Notes under the pieces: generated by a model | What the model was told of the DNA's origin: nothing | The model's input: only the letters and a program-made list of their open reading frames with translations | The model's database searches: none | Program-made: the position numbers and the translations under genes | Assembly: GCA_016649615.1 (NCBI GenBank) | Contig: JAENXK010000001.1 | Location: forward strand, 21,661 to 85,660 | Direction of reading: 5' to 3' | Source of the DNA: Thermoleophilia bacterium | GTDB lineage: Bacteria; Actinomycetota; Thermoleophilia; Solirubrobacterales; 70-9 | DNA length: 64,000 bases | Shown here: positions 47,388 to 56,670 of the stretch, one piece after another | How the letters are laid out: each line of letters starts with the position of its first letter | Numbering within the stretch: position 1 is the stretch's first letter

Positions 47388-48646
47388 GCGTCCCTCGCCA
47401 GCAGGTCGTCCCAGGTCTCGCGCCTGACCACCACCCGGGCCTCGCCGTCTTCGCAGAAGATGACCGGGGGCCGGGGCATGCCGTTGTAGTTGTTGGCCAA
47501 CGAATGACCATAGGCGCCGGTCGCCGGAATCAGCAGGGTGTCTCCAATCTGAGGATCGGCCAGGGCCACGTCACGGATCAGGATATCCCCGGACTCGCAA
47601 TGCGAGCCGGCCACGGTGACCGTGCGCTCTGCAGGGGCGTCCGGGCGGTCGGCGACAACCGCCTCGTAGATGGCGTCGTAAAGCATCGGTCGCAGGTTGT
47701 CAGACATGCCCCCGTCGACTGCGAGGTAGGTCCGGATCCCGGGGATTTCCTTGATCGTGCCAACCGTGTAGAGGGTGACTCCCGCCGTTCCGACCAGTGA
47801 GCGCCCGGGTTCGATCAGGATTCGCACACCTTCGTCGAAGAACTCGCGAACGGCCCTGAATTTGAGATCGACGTAATTCTCGATCGGCGGCGGCCGGTCG
47901 TCGGTCTCGTAGGAGATGCCGAGGCCCCCGCCGAGGTCGAGCATCCGGCACCAGTCTCCGCGCAGCTCGGCCAGGGCCTTCACGGCCAGCCGGAACGGTT
48001 CGATCTCGAAGATCTGCGATCCGATGTGAAAGTGGAGGCCGACCAGGTTGAGACGGGGCGAAGCCAGGACCCGCTCGACCGCGCTTGCTGCGGACCCGTC
48101 TTCGAGCCCGAAGCCGAACTTCGAGTCGGCCTGGCCGGTCTGGATGAAGGAATGGGTTGAAGGCACGATCCCGGGCGTCACCCGGATCAGTACGTCATGG
48201 TCGTTTTCGAGAACCCGCTCGCAGCGCTCGATCTCGTCGAACGAGTCGATGATCAGGTGCCCGACCCCGGCCCTGTCCGCCAGCCGGAGTTCGGCGTCGG
48301 TCTTGTTGTTCCCGTGCATGTAGATCCGCTTCGGGTCATAGCCGGCTTCCAGTGCCATGGTCAGCTCTCCGCCGGAAGCGACGTCCACCGAGAGTCCCTC
48401 TTCGGCGAAGAGCCGGAAAGCCGCGGTCACCGGAAGTGCCTTGCTGGCAAACAGAACCTCGAAATCGTCGGTGTGCGCCGCGAAGGCCGAGCGGTACGCG
48501 CGGGCGCGGGCGCGCATCTCCCCCACCGCGAAAAGATACGCGGGGGTTCCGTATTCGGCCGCCAGCTCGACCGCATCGCAGCCCTCGATCTCGAGGTGTC
48601 CGCGGTTGTTCGTGGTTGTTCCGGCCGGGTAGAGCATCGCCGCCAT
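47384..48646 (-). CDS. lysA: Diaminopimelate decarboxylase
   Basis: The 420-residue PLP enzyme makes lysine from meso-DAP. It shows PAYLFAVGEMRARAR, the PLP lysine in VLFASKALPV, HGNNKTDAELRLA, HIGSQIFEIEPF, GGGLGISYETDD and the SHCESGDILIRDV active-site Cys/Glu loop. I chose the ATG at 48646 because AAGGAAG lies 8 nt before; an upstream ATG at 48694 adds 16 residues. The start lies close to the divergently transcribed cell-wall-binding gene. Confidence 0.95.
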   Translation of the reverse strand: MAAMLYPAGTTTNNRGHLEIEGCDAVELAAEYGTPAYLFAVGEMRARARAYRSAFAAHTDDFEVLFASKALPVTAAFRLFAEEGLSVDVASGGELTMALEAGYDPKRIYMHGNNKTDAELRLADRAGVGHLIIDSFDEIERCERVLENDHDVLIRVTPGIVPSTHSFIQTGQADSKFGFGLEDGSAASAVERVLASPRLNLVGLHFHIGSQIFEIEPFRLAVKALAELRGDWCRMLDLGGGLGISYETDDRPPPIENYVDLKFRAVREFFDEGVRILIEPGRSLVGTAGVTLYTVGTIKEIPGIRTYLAVDGGMSDNLRPMLYDAIYEAVVADRPDAPAERTVTVAGSHCESGDILIRDVALADPQIGDTLLIPATGAYGHSLANNYNGMPRPPVIFCEDGEARVVVRRETWDDLLARDA

Positions 48647-48681
48647 TCTTACGACTTCCTTCTCCCGATACGGTTTGCTTC

Positions 48682-49974
48682 GTGCCGGGTTCATCGAGAC
48701 AACCGATCAACGCCCCTGCCGGAAGCCCGCAGGCGACCGGTATCCCCTGGCTCGGTCTCGGGATACTCGCCGTGCTGATCCTGATCCTGGCTGCGTTCGT
48801 CGCATATTTTTTCTTCGACGTAGGCCAGGATGACGCTCCCGGAACGGCCACCCCGGTGCCGGTCGCAGCCGATCAGGGCAGCCAGCCCACCACCCGCGAC
48901 CTCGTGGCCGGACACAACCAGGGCGCACTCGGCTATCCCGACGCGGCCACCCGGAACACCACCCGGATCAGCGGCACCGACCCGGTCGAGATCTCGATCG
49001 CCGCAGCGCTGGCCGCTTACCCGACCACCGGGCCCGGTTCACCGCCGGCCGCGGTCACGATCGTAAACGCCGACGAGTGGCAGTCCGGCGTCGCCGCCGC
49101 GGCGCTCAGCTCACCGCCGATCGGTTCACCGATCCTGCTCGCACCCGATGGAACTCTCTCGGCCGACGGAACCGACGCGCTCAAACAGCTCGATCCGCTC
49201 GGCTCGCCGGACACCGGTGAGAACAAGGTCTTCACGGTCGGCAAGGTCGCGCCTCCGTCCGGGTTCGATGTCAAAAAGATCAGGGGAGGCGACCCGGCCT
49301 CGCTCGCGGTCAGCGTCGCCGAACTCAAGGCGGAACTCGCCGACGGACCGCCCGAGGCTTTCGTCGTCGTCTCTTCCGAAGAATCTGCCTACGCGACTCC
49401 GGCCGCGACCTGGGCGGCCCGGTCGGGCGACCCGGTTCTGTTCACCGGCAAGAACGAGGTTCCCGCCGCCACCATCGACTTCCTCAAGAAGAAAGAGAAC
49501 AGGGACGTCCCGGTGTTCATCCTCGGCCCGTCCAAGGTGGTCTCCTCGGACGCGCTGCGGCAACTCAGCAAAGTCTCGGCGAGCGTCGAGCGGGTAGGAG
49601 GCGAAGATCCCCCGGCCACCTCGGTCGAACTGGCCCGCTTCTCCAGCGGTACCTTCGGCTGGAATCTGAACGACCCCGGACACGGCTTCACTGTCGCCCG
49701 CAGTGACCGGCCGCTTGACGCGATCGCCGCGACCGCGCTGTCGACCGGAGGAACCTGGCCGGCCCTGCTCCTGACCGAAGCCGACGACAAGTTGCCCGAC
49801 GTCGTCGAGGAGTACCTGCTCGACATCAAGCCGGGCTACGACACCGACCCGACCCGTGCCCTCTATAACCACGTCTGGATAATCGGCGATGATTCACTCA
49901 TCGACATCAACCAGCAGGCGAGTATCGACGACGCGGCCGAGCTCGCTCCTGTAGAAACCCTGAGCACACCATGA
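48682..49974 (+). CDS. Membrane-anchored cell-wall-binding-repeat-like protein
   Basis: The 430-residue protein begins at GTG 48682 and has one anchor (GILAVLILILAAFVAYFFF, residues ~27-47) with the rest extracellular. Two or three repeats of about 95 residues alternate beta/alpha segments (VTIVNADEWQSGVAAAALSS, PEAFVVVSSEESAYATPAATW, VPVFILGPSKVVSSDALRQL, AIAATALSTGGTWPALLLTEAD) and resemble the cell-wall-binding repeat 2 (CWB2) fold that anchors proteins to peptidoglycan or teichoic polymers. It overlaps the 76-residue gene downstream by 4 nt. Confidence 0.82.
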   Translation: MPGSSRQPINAPAGSPQATGIPWLGLGILAVLILILAAFVAYFFFDVGQDDAPGTATPVPVAADQGSQPTTRDLVAGHNQGALGYPDAATRNTTRISGTDPVEISIAAALAAYPTTGPGSPPAAVTIVNADEWQSGVAAAALSSPPIGSPILLAPDGTLSADGTDALKQLDPLGSPDTGENKVFTVGKVAPPSGFDVKKIRGGDPASLAVSVAELKAELADGPPEAFVVVSSEESAYATPAATWAARSGDPVLFTGKNEVPAATIDFLKKKENRDVPVFILGPSKVVSSDALRQLSKVSASVERVGGEDPPATSVELARFSSGTFGWNLNDPGHGFTVARSDRPLDAIAATALSTGGTWPALLLTEADDKLPDVVEEYLLDIKPGYDTDPTRALYNHVWIIGDDSLIDINQQASIDDAAELAPVETLSTP

Positions 49975-50201
49975 GCGAAACCGAGTTCCTCGGAGTCCTC
50001 GACTCCGACACCAGGATCACCGCCGAAGACATCCGGGAGCTGACCGGTGCGGTCACGCCCCACTTCTCGCTGCAGGTCCGCAACCGGGTCCGCCGCCTGA
50101 TCGAACCGCTCGACCCGAGGGACCCGGCACGGATCGAGGGCGAACGCCAGATCAGGCGCCTCGAAGAACTCTCACATCACAGCGGCCAGCCGGCCGACTG
50201 A
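49971..50201 (+). CDS. Small helical protein of unknown function
   Basis: The 76-residue acidic/basic protein (SETEFLGVLDSDTRITAEDIRELTG, FSLQVRNRVRRLIEPL) overlaps the preceding stop (ATGA) and ends 2 nt before the metallo-hydrolase gene, which supports a real gene in a three-gene operon. No known motif; probably helical and cytoplasmic. Confidence 0.7.
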   Translation: MSETEFLGVLDSDTRITAEDIRELTGAVTPHFSLQVRNRVRRLIEPLDPRDPARIEGERQIRRLEELSHHSGQPAD

Positions 50202-50203
50202 GC

Positions 50204-50875
50204 ATGAGGACCGTCGCCGCCGGGGTGGAGCGCCTCGACCAGTTCCCCCGGCCGATGGTCAACGTCTACCTGGTCGGTGACGTGCTGATCGATGCCGCCA
50301 CGACCTGGGACCGGCGCCGGGTGTTCGGCCAGATCGAGGACCGCGAACTCTCCCTGCTGGCCCTGACCCACGCCCACCCCGACCACCAGGGCCTGGCCCG
50401 CGACATCTGCCGCGAGCGCGACATCCCGCTGGCCTGCCACGCAGACGACGTGGACGCGATGGAGGGGCGGGTCCCGATCTCCGGCGAGCAGCTGACCAAT
50501 CCGCTGCTCAAGTGGCTCCAGGCCTCCTGGGAAGGTCCGCCCCATCCGGTCGGCCTGGTCCTGCAGGAGGGCGACGAAGTCGCCGGTTTCAAGGTCCACC
50601 ACGCTCCCGGCCACGCCCGGGGTGAAGTCATCTACTTCCGGGAATCGGACGGGGTGGCGATCTGTGGCGACGTGATCCGCAACCTGAATTACCTGACCGG
50701 ACGCGCGGGGATCGGCGAGCCACCGGACATGTTCACCTACGACCCGGCCGAGAACCGCCGCTCGATCCGCAAGCTGGCCGAACTCAACCCGTCGGTGCTA
50801 CTGCCGGGCCACGGCCCGGCCGTCACCGACATGGCCGGGTTCGAGAGTTTCGTCACCGCCATGCCGGCCGACTGA
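50204..50875 (+). CDS. MBL-fold metallo-hydrolase
   Basis: The 223-residue protein has the zinc motif LLALTHAHPDHQGLARDI (HxHxDH), later ligands in KVHHAPGHARGEVIYF, CGDVIR and LLPGHGPAV. The length and the final PGHGP match the glyoxalase II-like group of hydrolases. Substrate is unknown. It is the last gene of the cell-wall-binding operon. Confidence 0.93.
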   Translation: MRTVAAGVERLDQFPRPMVNVYLVGDVLIDAATTWDRRRVFGQIEDRELSLLALTHAHPDHQGLARDICRERDIPLACHADDVDAMEGRVPISGEQLTNPLLKWLQASWEGPPHPVGLVLQEGDEVAGFKVHHAPGHARGEVIYFRESDGVAICGDVIRNLNYLTGRAGIGEPPDMFTYDPAENRRSIRKLAELNPSVLLPGHGPAVTDMAGFESFVTAMPAD

Positions 50876-50976
50876 TCCGGGGGGCCCGTGGGGGTCCGCC
50901 CGGGAATCCCCGCTCGCCGCCGCCCGCCGCCCTCCACCGCCCGCCGGTCGCGCCGCGGACCTGAGATCCTCCGGTC

Positions 50977-51612
50977 ATGAGCACCGAGACGGTCAGCCAC
51001 CCTCTGTTCGCACGGATCTACGCCCACATCAGCGGCCGCATGGAGCGCGAGCTCGGCCGCTACCGCGATGAGCTGGTCGGTGACCTTCCGGAAAAGGTGC
51101 TCGAGATCGGGTCCGGAGACGGAATGAACTTCGCCCACTACGGCGAGGCCACTGAAGAGGTCGTCGCACTCGAACCCGAGCCCTACCTGCGCGAGAAGGC
51201 GTCGCCCCGGGCGGCCGCCGCGGCGGTTCCATCGACGACCGTTATCGGAACCGCCGGGGACCTGCCGTTCGGAGACGACGAATTCGACGCCGTGGTCGTC
51301 TGCCTGGTGCTCTGTTCGATCAACGACCCGGGATCCGCTCTCAGCGAGTTCAAGCGGGTCCTGAAGCCCGGGGGCTCACTCCGATTTTTTGAGCACGTCA
51401 GGTCCGGGGATCCGAAAAAGGCCCGGATTCAGACCGGGCTCGACCGCAGCGGGATCTGGCCCCGCCTGTCGGGAGGGTGCCAATGCAGCTGCCAGACGGT
51501 GTCCGAGATCGAGCGCAGCGGATTCGAGATTTCCGAGATCAGGGAATTCGAGACGAGGCCGTCCTGGCTCCACACCAGCCCGAGCGTGCTCGGCACCGCG
51601 GTCACTCAGTAG
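50977..51612 (+). CDS. Class I SAM-dependent methyltransferase
   Basis: The 211-residue protein has motif I VLEIGSGDGMNFAHYG, an acidic motif II EEVVALEPEPYLRE, IGTAGDLPFGDDEFDAVVVCLVL and RVLKPGGSLRFFEHVR. The pattern fits the Methyltransf_11/UbiE-like group; the N-terminus (MSTETVSHPLFARIYAHISGRME) resembles methyltransferases acting on phospholipids or thiols. Substrate is unknown. It ends 4 nt from the convergent LLM gene. Confidence 0.92.
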   Translation: MSTETVSHPLFARIYAHISGRMERELGRYRDELVGDLPEKVLEIGSGDGMNFAHYGEATEEVVALEPEPYLREKASPRAAAAAVPSTTVIGTAGDLPFGDDEFDAVVVCLVLCSINDPGSALSEFKRVLKPGGSLRFFEHVRSGDPKKARIQTGLDRSGIWPRLSGGCQCSCQTVSEIERSGFEISEIREFETRPSWLHTSPSVLGTAVTQ

Positions 51613-51615
51613 CCG

Positions 51616-52647
51616 TCAACCGGGTCCGGGGCCGAAGACCTCGATGATCTTTTCGCTGTACTCGGTGACCTGTTCGTCGGGGATGAAGTAGGTCGGTGCT
51701 CCGGGGAAGATCGCATCGGCGAACTGGGCGACCTCCTCGACTTTGGCCCTGGCCTGGTCGGGTGTACCGACCGCACAGTAGGTCTCGACCATTTCGTCCG
51801 GGATCGCTGCGGCGACTCCGTCGATGTCACCGCGTTTGAAGGCGGCGGCCGCGTCGGCGGCGTTTTGCCCGAATCCGTGAAACTCGTAGAGCGGCATGTA
51901 GGTCTTGACGGTCGAGTAGAAGGCGACCGTCCTCCGGGCCGCGTCCAGACCCCGCTGGTAGTCGTCGTCAATCGCGACGGTGACCGTGGGCAGGTAGGTG
52001 AAGTCGGACCGGTCTCGGTTGGAGCGGGACAGCCCGAGTTCGAAGGCCGGCACGATCTCCCGTTCGATCCAGGTTGCCGAGCAGAGCGGGTGGCCGATCA
52101 GACCGTCGGCGACGTCACCGGCCATGCGGGCCATGCCCTTCTGAACCGCGGCCGTGTAGATCGGGATCTCGGCCCGGAGCGGAGGGGTCGACCGGTACCA
52201 GCCCTTGATGTCAAGGTCGTAGTACTCACCCTTGAAAGCGACCGGCTCGACCGCCGCGGCGGCCGCGATGATCGCCCGCACCGCCTCGATCGTCTCCCTC
52301 AGATGTGGAGCCGGGCGGCCGTACTCGGCGTTGTGCCAGGTCTCGTTCAGCCGCTTGACCCCGGGGCCGAGGCCCAGCCGGAACCGGCCACCGGAGATCT
52401 CGTCGATGTCCATCGCGCTCATCGCCATGGTCATCGGACTGCGCACAAAGCCCCAGGCGATCGCCGTACCGACGTCAACCGTTTCGGTCTCGGTCGAGAT
52501 GTAAGTCGTCTGGGTGAAGGCGTTGCGGAAAAGCTCGATCGCCCAGACCGACTCGATCCCACCGGCCTCGGCCTTCCGGGCGAGCTTCGCCATGTCGCCG
52601 GGCGTCTTGCCCATCACGCCGACCGAGACGCGCTCCATCGCGCTCAT
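51616..52647 (-). CDS. LLM-class F420-dependent oxidoreductase
   Basis: The 343-residue protein has a luciferase-like monooxygenase fold: KLARKAEAGGIESVWAIELFRN, GTAIAWGFVRSPMTMAMSAMDIDEISGGRFRLGLGPG (cofactor-binding loop), PIYTAAVQKGMARMAGDVADGLIGHP and PTYFIPDEQVTEYSEKIIE at the end. The fold and the actinobacterial context favour F420 over FMN, although that is inference. It precedes a thiolase on the same strand, which suggests a lipid or small-molecule catabolic neighbourhood. Confidence 0.9.
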   Translation of the reverse strand: MSAMERVSVGVMGKTPGDMAKLARKAEAGGIESVWAIELFRNAFTQTTYISTETETVDVGTAIAWGFVRSPMTMAMSAMDIDEISGGRFRLGLGPGVKRLNETWHNAEYGRPAPHLRETIEAVRAIIAAAAAVEPVAFKGEYYDLDIKGWYRSTPPLRAEIPIYTAAVQKGMARMAGDVADGLIGHPLCSATWIEREIVPAFELGLSRSNRDRSDFTYLPTVTVAIDDDYQRGLDAARRTVAFYSTVKTYMPLYEFHGFGQNAADAAAAFKRGDIDGVAAAIPDEMVETYCAVGTPDQARAKVEEVAQFADAIFPGAPTYFIPDEQVTEYSEKIIEVFGPGPG

Positions 52648-52718
52648 CGCGGAAACCGCGTCATTTCGTAAGGCCGGTCAAGGCGATGCTCGTCCATCAC
52701 CGGTCGACGGCCGCTCGC

Positions 52719-53891
52719 TCAGACCCGCTGGATCAGGGTGCCGGTCCCGATGCCGCCGCCGCAGCACATCGTGACCAGGCCCATGTCCTTGTCGGAGCGC
52801 TCCATCTCGTGCAGCAGAGTGGTCATCAGCCGGGCTCCGGTCGAGCCGAGCGGGTGGCCGAGCGCGATCGCTCCGCCGTTCACGTTGACCCGGTCCATGT
52901 CGGGATTCAGTTCGCGCTGCCAGGCCGCGACAACCGAGGCGAACGCCTCGTTGATCTCGATCAGATCGATGTCGTCGAGTGACATCGAGTTGCGCTCGAG
53001 CAGCTTCCGGGTAGCCGGAATCGGACCGGTGAGCATCATCACCGGGTCGACTCCGACCGCGGTCTGGTCGAAGATGCGGGCTCGCGGAGTCAGACCGAGC
53101 TCTTCGGCCTTCTCGCGGGTCATCAGCAGAATCGCGGCCGCTCCGTCTGACACCTGCGAAGCGTTTCCGGCGGTCACCTTACCGTCTTCCTTGAAGGCCG
53201 GCTTCAGCTCGGCCAGCTTCTCGGCCGTGGTGCCGGGACGGATTCCCTGATCGGTCTTGAAGGTATCGCCGTTGACCGAGAACGGAGCGATCTCGCGGTC
53301 GAAACGTCCTTCCTCGGTCGCCTGCTGGGCAAGTGCGTGGGATCGCACCCCCAGTTCGTCGAGCTCGGTCCGCGGAATGTCCCACTTGTCGGCGATCATT
53401 TCGGCCGAAAGGCCCTGGTTGACCAGGTTGTACCTCTCGAGCAGCTCCGGCGAGTAGGCCCAGCCGTAGTCACCCATCACCTTGGCGGCATCCCCGAACG
53501 AAATGTGTCCCATGTGCTCGACCCCACCGCCGATCATCACGTCGTGCACGCCCGAGGCGATCATCGCCGCGGCGTAGTTGACCGCCTGCTGGGCCGAACC
53601 GCACTGGCGGTCGATCGTGGTTGCGGGGGTCTCGATCGGGAAACCGGCCTCGAGCCAGGCGTTGCGGCCGATGTTGAGGCTCTGCTCACCGAACTGCTGG
53701 ACGCAACCGGCGACGACGTCCTCAACCTCGGCCGGATCGATCCCGGAGCGGGAGATCAGCTCGGAGTAGGCGTGAGCCAGCAGGTTCGAGGGGTGGGTGT
53801 CCTTGTAGTAGCCCTTCTCCTTGTGTCCGCGCCCGACCGGGGTCCGGACCGCCTCAACGATGACGACTTCGCGTCCGCCAAACTTGCTCAT
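52719..53891 (-). CDS. Acetyl-CoA acetyltransferase / 3-ketoacyl-CoA thiolase
   Basis: The 390-residue thiolase has acyl-accepting Cys 97 in TIDRQCGSAQQAVNYAA, NVNGGAIALGHPLGSTGARL (catalytic His) and MCCGGGIGTGTLIQRV (second Cys). INEAFASV and SDGAAAILLM are typical. Start ATG 53891 is chosen since AAAGG lies 8 nt upstream; the TTG 3 nt earlier is in frame too. It works in beta-oxidation or in the formation of acetoacetyl-CoA; the nearby hydroxyacyl-CoA dehydrogenase supports beta-oxidation. Confidence 0.95.
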   Translation of the reverse strand: MSKFGGREVVIVEAVRTPVGRGHKEKGYYKDTHPSNLLAHAYSELISRSGIDPAEVEDVVAGCVQQFGEQSLNIGRNAWLEAGFPIETPATTIDRQCGSAQQAVNYAAAMIASGVHDVMIGGGVEHMGHISFGDAAKVMGDYGWAYSPELLERYNLVNQGLSAEMIADKWDIPRTELDELGVRSHALAQQATEEGRFDREIAPFSVNGDTFKTDQGIRPGTTAEKLAELKPAFKEDGKVTAGNASQVSDGAAAILLMTREKAEELGLTPRARIFDQTAVGVDPVMMLTGPIPATRKLLERNSMSLDDIDLIEINEAFASVVAAWQRELNPDMDRVNVNGGAIALGHPLGSTGARLMTTLLHEMERSDKDMGLVTMCCGGGIGTGTLIQRV

Positions 53892-54014
53892 CAAGAACCT
53901 TTCGTCAATATCCAGTGTCTGTGACCGCCAGAAGCGGGAAAACCGGCCTCCAACGATACCTGATTGACTCGTCAGTCAAGAACGGTCCAGCGTCCCACCG
54001 GAGTCGAGCCAGTG

Positions 54015-54860
54015 ATGAATCCTGAGCAAAAGAGCCGCAGTGGTGCATATGCGGAGATTGCCGTGGCAGGCAGCGGCGCGATCGCCACCGGGCTGGCCGC
54101 GCTGGCCTCCGGCCACTCGGAAAAAGTCTTGATCCTGGCCCGCAGCCAGGGTTCGGCCGACCGGGCGACGGAAACGGTCAGGCGGAGCTGCGAACGGATC
54201 GAGGGTGCGGAAGCCGGCCGGGTGGCGACAACGACGGCTCCTGGGGACCTGCGGGATGCGAACCTCGTGGTCGAGGCGATCGTCGAAGATCTCGAGATCA
54301 AAGCGGGCCACCTGCGCGAACTGGGCGAGGTGGCCCCCGGGGCCGACCTCGCCACAACGACCTCTTCGCTCTTGATCGGTGAACTCGGCTCCGCTGCCGG
54401 CCTGGAGCAACGGCTGTTCGGCCTGCACGTGTTCAACCCGGTGCCGGCGATGAACCTGGTCGAACTCTGCCTGCCGGAATCGCTCGACGACGGAATCGGC
54501 GAACGAGCGAAGTCGTGGTGCGCGAGCGTCGGCAAGACCGCGGTCGTGGTGCCCGACACCGCCGGCTTCGTAGTCAACCGGTTGCTGTTCCCCTACCTCT
54601 TCGATGCCGTGCGCTTCCGGGAGCGGACCGGAATGAGCCCGGAGGGGGTCGACACCTGCATGACCCTCGGGGTGGCCCATCCGATGGGCCCCCTGGCCCT
54701 GCTCGACCTGATCGGCCTCGACGTGGCGGTCGAGATCGGCAGGGCGCTGAATGCCGAGTCCGGAAACGGTGGCCACCTGGCTCCCGAGTCGGTGACCCGG
54801 CTGGTGGCCGAAGGTCACCTCGGCCAGAAGAGCGGCCGCGGCTTCTACGACTACGGCTGA
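54015..54860 (+). CDS. 3-hydroxyacyl-CoA dehydrogenase family protein
   Basis: The 281-residue protein has an N-terminal NAD site IAVAGSGAIATGLAALA (GxGxxA-like), DLVVEAIVEDLEIKAG, the catalytic LFGLHVFNPVPAMNLVELC (His and Asn-Pro), and C-terminal PMGPLALLDLIGLDVAVEIG. This fits a short HBDH, such as 3-hydroxybutyryl-CoA dehydrogenase. Divergent from the thiolase by ~120 bp. ATG 54015 (GTG 54012 next to it); the upstream open frame lacks such motifs. Confidence 0.92.
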   Translation: MNPEQKSRSGAYAEIAVAGSGAIATGLAALASGHSEKVLILARSQGSADRATETVRRSCERIEGAEAGRVATTTAPGDLRDANLVVEAIVEDLEIKAGHLRELGEVAPGADLATTTSSLLIGELGSAAGLEQRLFGLHVFNPVPAMNLVELCLPESLDDGIGERAKSWCASVGKTAVVVPDTAGFVVNRLLFPYLFDAVRFRERTGMSPEGVDTCMTLGVAHPMGPLALLDLIGLDVAVEIGRALNAESGNGGHLAPESVTRLVAEGHLGQKSGRGFYDYG

Positions 54861-55141
54861 ACCTGCTGCAGGCGGTCGATCTCGCCCGCCAGGCGAAAAT
54901 CGGCCTCTGTCAGGCCACCTTCGGAGTGGGTCGAGATGGTCACCTCGACCCGGTTCCAGGAGATCGAAAGGTCGGGGTGGTGGCCGAGTCGCTCGGCCGG
55001 CTCCACCACGGCACCGACGAATTCGACCGAACCGACGAAGTCGGCGAGCCTGAACTCACGGGTGATTTCTACGCCGCGACGGTTCCAGCCGGGCCGGTCG
55101 GCCAGCGCGGCTTCGATTTCCTGTTCATCCAGCAGGGTCAC
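54851..55141 (-). CDS. 4a-hydroxytetrahydrobiopterin dehydratase (pterin-4a-carbinolamine dehydratase)
   Basis: The 96-residue enzyme has the conserved EFRLADFVGSVEFV, AERLGHHPDLSISWNRVEVTISTHSEGGLTEADF, with catalytic His residues of the PCD family. The usual client is an aromatic-amino-acid hydroxylase, not present here, so the physiological role may be different. Stop and 3' end overlap the HBDH gene by 10 nt on the opposite strand; its start overlaps the rhomboid stop (ATGA). Confidence 0.95.
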   Translation of the reverse strand: MTLLDEQEIEAALADRPGWNRRGVEITREFRLADFVGSVEFVGAVVEPAERLGHHPDLSISWNRVEVTISTHSEGGLTEADFRLAGEIDRLQQVQP

Positions 55142-56004
55142 AGACCAAGTGTAAGCGCCCCGACCACAACGCCGGTAAAAGGCTCGGCCAGAGCCACGGC
55201 GAGCAGGGCCGAGACAGCCCCGATCGCGATCATGCCGCCGTACTCGATCAGCCTGGCGCTCGGCCCGAGCCGTCCGCGCTCACCGGCGATGACCAGCAGA
55301 CCGCAGAGCAAACCGCCGATCAGGCCGCCGAGGTGGCCACCGATGCTGATTCCGGAGATCGTAAATGTGAGCAGCAGGTTGATCCCGAGGATCAGCCCGA
55401 TCTGACCGGCGATGTGATTCATGCCCCGACCGCGGGCGATGATGAAGGTGGCACCGAAGATGCCGAACACCGCCCCGGAGGCCCCGACCGTCACGACCAG
55501 ATTGCTGGAGAGCAGCACCGCGCCGAGTGAACCGGCCAGCATCGAGGCGAAGTAGACCATCACGAAGCGGACGGTGCCGATCGAAGGCTCGAGGATCCGG
55601 CCGAGAAAATAGAGCGCGATCATGTTGAAGGCGAGATGCATGATCCCCACGTGCAGGAAGCTGCTGGTGACCAGGCGGTACCACTCGCCGTCGGCCACCG
55701 ACGCCCCGACCAGGCCGTAGTCGGATACAACGCTGCTGCCTGTCGAGCTGAACCCGCCGGCGCCGGTCGCGGTCTCGGCCAGATAAGCGAGCACGCTGAT
55801 CCCGATCAGGACGAAGGTCGCCGGGCTCCCACCTGCCGCCATCCCGCCGGTCGCCCCGGTCACGACCCTCGTCTTTTCCTGCGAGCACTCGGGACAGCGC
55901 ATCCCGACCGGGGTCGCGGTCATGCAGTCCGGGCAGATCGGACGGCCGCAGTTTGAGCAGGAGACTCGCGTCTCAACCCGGGGATGGCGGTAGCAGTAGG
56001 CCAA
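55138..56004 (-). CDS. Rhomboid-family intramembrane serine protease with N-terminal zinc-ribbon
   Basis: The 288-residue membrane protein has a cysteine-rich B-box-like ribbon (CYRHPRVETRVSCSNCGRPIC, PDCMTATPVGMRCPEC) in residues 3-43, then six helices. The catalytic Ser is in GASGAVFGIFG and the His in SIGGHLGGLIG. HVGIMHLAFNMIALYFLG is the conserved rhomboid stretch. It cleaves membrane-embedded substrates; partner unknown. Downstream gene overlap suggests co-transcription with the dehydratase. Confidence 0.94.
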   Translation of the reverse strand: MAYCYRHPRVETRVSCSNCGRPICPDCMTATPVGMRCPECSQEKTRVVTGATGGMAAGGSPATFVLIGISVLAYLAETATGAGGFSSTGSSVVSDYGLVGASVADGEWYRLVTSSFLHVGIMHLAFNMIALYFLGRILEPSIGTVRFVMVYFASMLAGSLGAVLLSSNLVVTVGASGAVFGIFGATFIIARGRGMNHIAGQIGLILGINLLLTFTISGISIGGHLGGLIGGLLCGLLVIAGERGRLGPSARLIEYGGMIAIGAVSALLAVALAEPFTGVVVGALTLGL

Positions 56005-56047
56005 GAACCGGAAGCCTAGTTGACCGCCGGACTGGGAGAATGGGCAG

Positions 56048-56644
56048 GTGGAGAGGATCGGCTACACCCGGGTCTACGCGACGGTCACCGGAACGGTGCT
56101 GGTCCTGCTAGGGCTGTTCGGGATCCTGAGCAACTCCGAGTTCGAACACCCCGAGCTGACTTCGGAGCTGTTCGGGTTCTTCACGGTCAATGGCACCGCC
56201 AACGGCTTCCACATCGCCGCCGGGCTGCTCGCCCTGGTTCTGGCCCGCCCCGCCCCGCGCCTGTATGCGCTGCTGGCGGCGATCGGATTTCTCGGCCTGG
56301 GGATCTGGGGAGTCCAGGCCGACAACGGCGAGCTCCTTTTCGGGCAACTGCCGGCGGAGCGCACGGTCAACCTGTTCAATCTTCTGCTCGGCGCGGGCGC
56401 ACTTCTCGCCCTGACCGCCAGTTACTGGGACCTGATCGCCAACGCCGGCCAGACTTTCGAGCAGAAGCTGAAGGACCGGCGGATCAGACGCAAGAAACGG
56501 AAGCGGGCGAAGTTACAGCGCGTTCGGGCCCGCTCCGGCCGGGCACAGAAACCGACCGGGCAGCAGTCCGGCAAGGCCGAAAACCGGCCCGGGGACCGGG
56601 CCGCCACCCGGCCGGCGTCAAAACCCTCAGAGCCGGAAGCCTGA
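56048..56644 (+). CDS. DUF4383-type membrane protein
   Basis: The 198-residue protein has four membrane helices: TGTVLVLLGLFGIL, NGFHIAAGLLALVLA, LYALLAAIGFLGLGIWG, NLFNLLLGAGALLALTA. The segment NGFHIAAGLL and GRTANLxNLLLG pattern are typical of DUF4383. The C-terminal ~70 residues are very basic and disordered (RRIRRKKRKRAKLQRVRARSG). GTG start. Role unknown; the tail may bind nucleic acid or acidic lipid. Confidence 0.85.
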   Translation: MERIGYTRVYATVTGTVLVLLGLFGILSNSEFEHPELTSELFGFFTVNGTANGFHIAAGLLALVLARPAPRLYALLAAIGFLGLGIWGVQADNGELLFGQLPAERTVNLFNLLLGAGALLALTASYWDLIANAGQTFEQKLKDRRIRRKKRKRAKLQRVRARSGRAQKPTGQQSGKAENRPGDRAATRPASKPSEPEA

Positions 56645-56670
56645 CCGGACCCATGGCCCGACCCGACCGG

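Noticed and set aside
49126..49872. Minus-strand open frame opposite the cell-wall-binding protein
   Set aside because: No ribosome site and low-complexity translation; the plus-strand gene has domain and anchor evidence.
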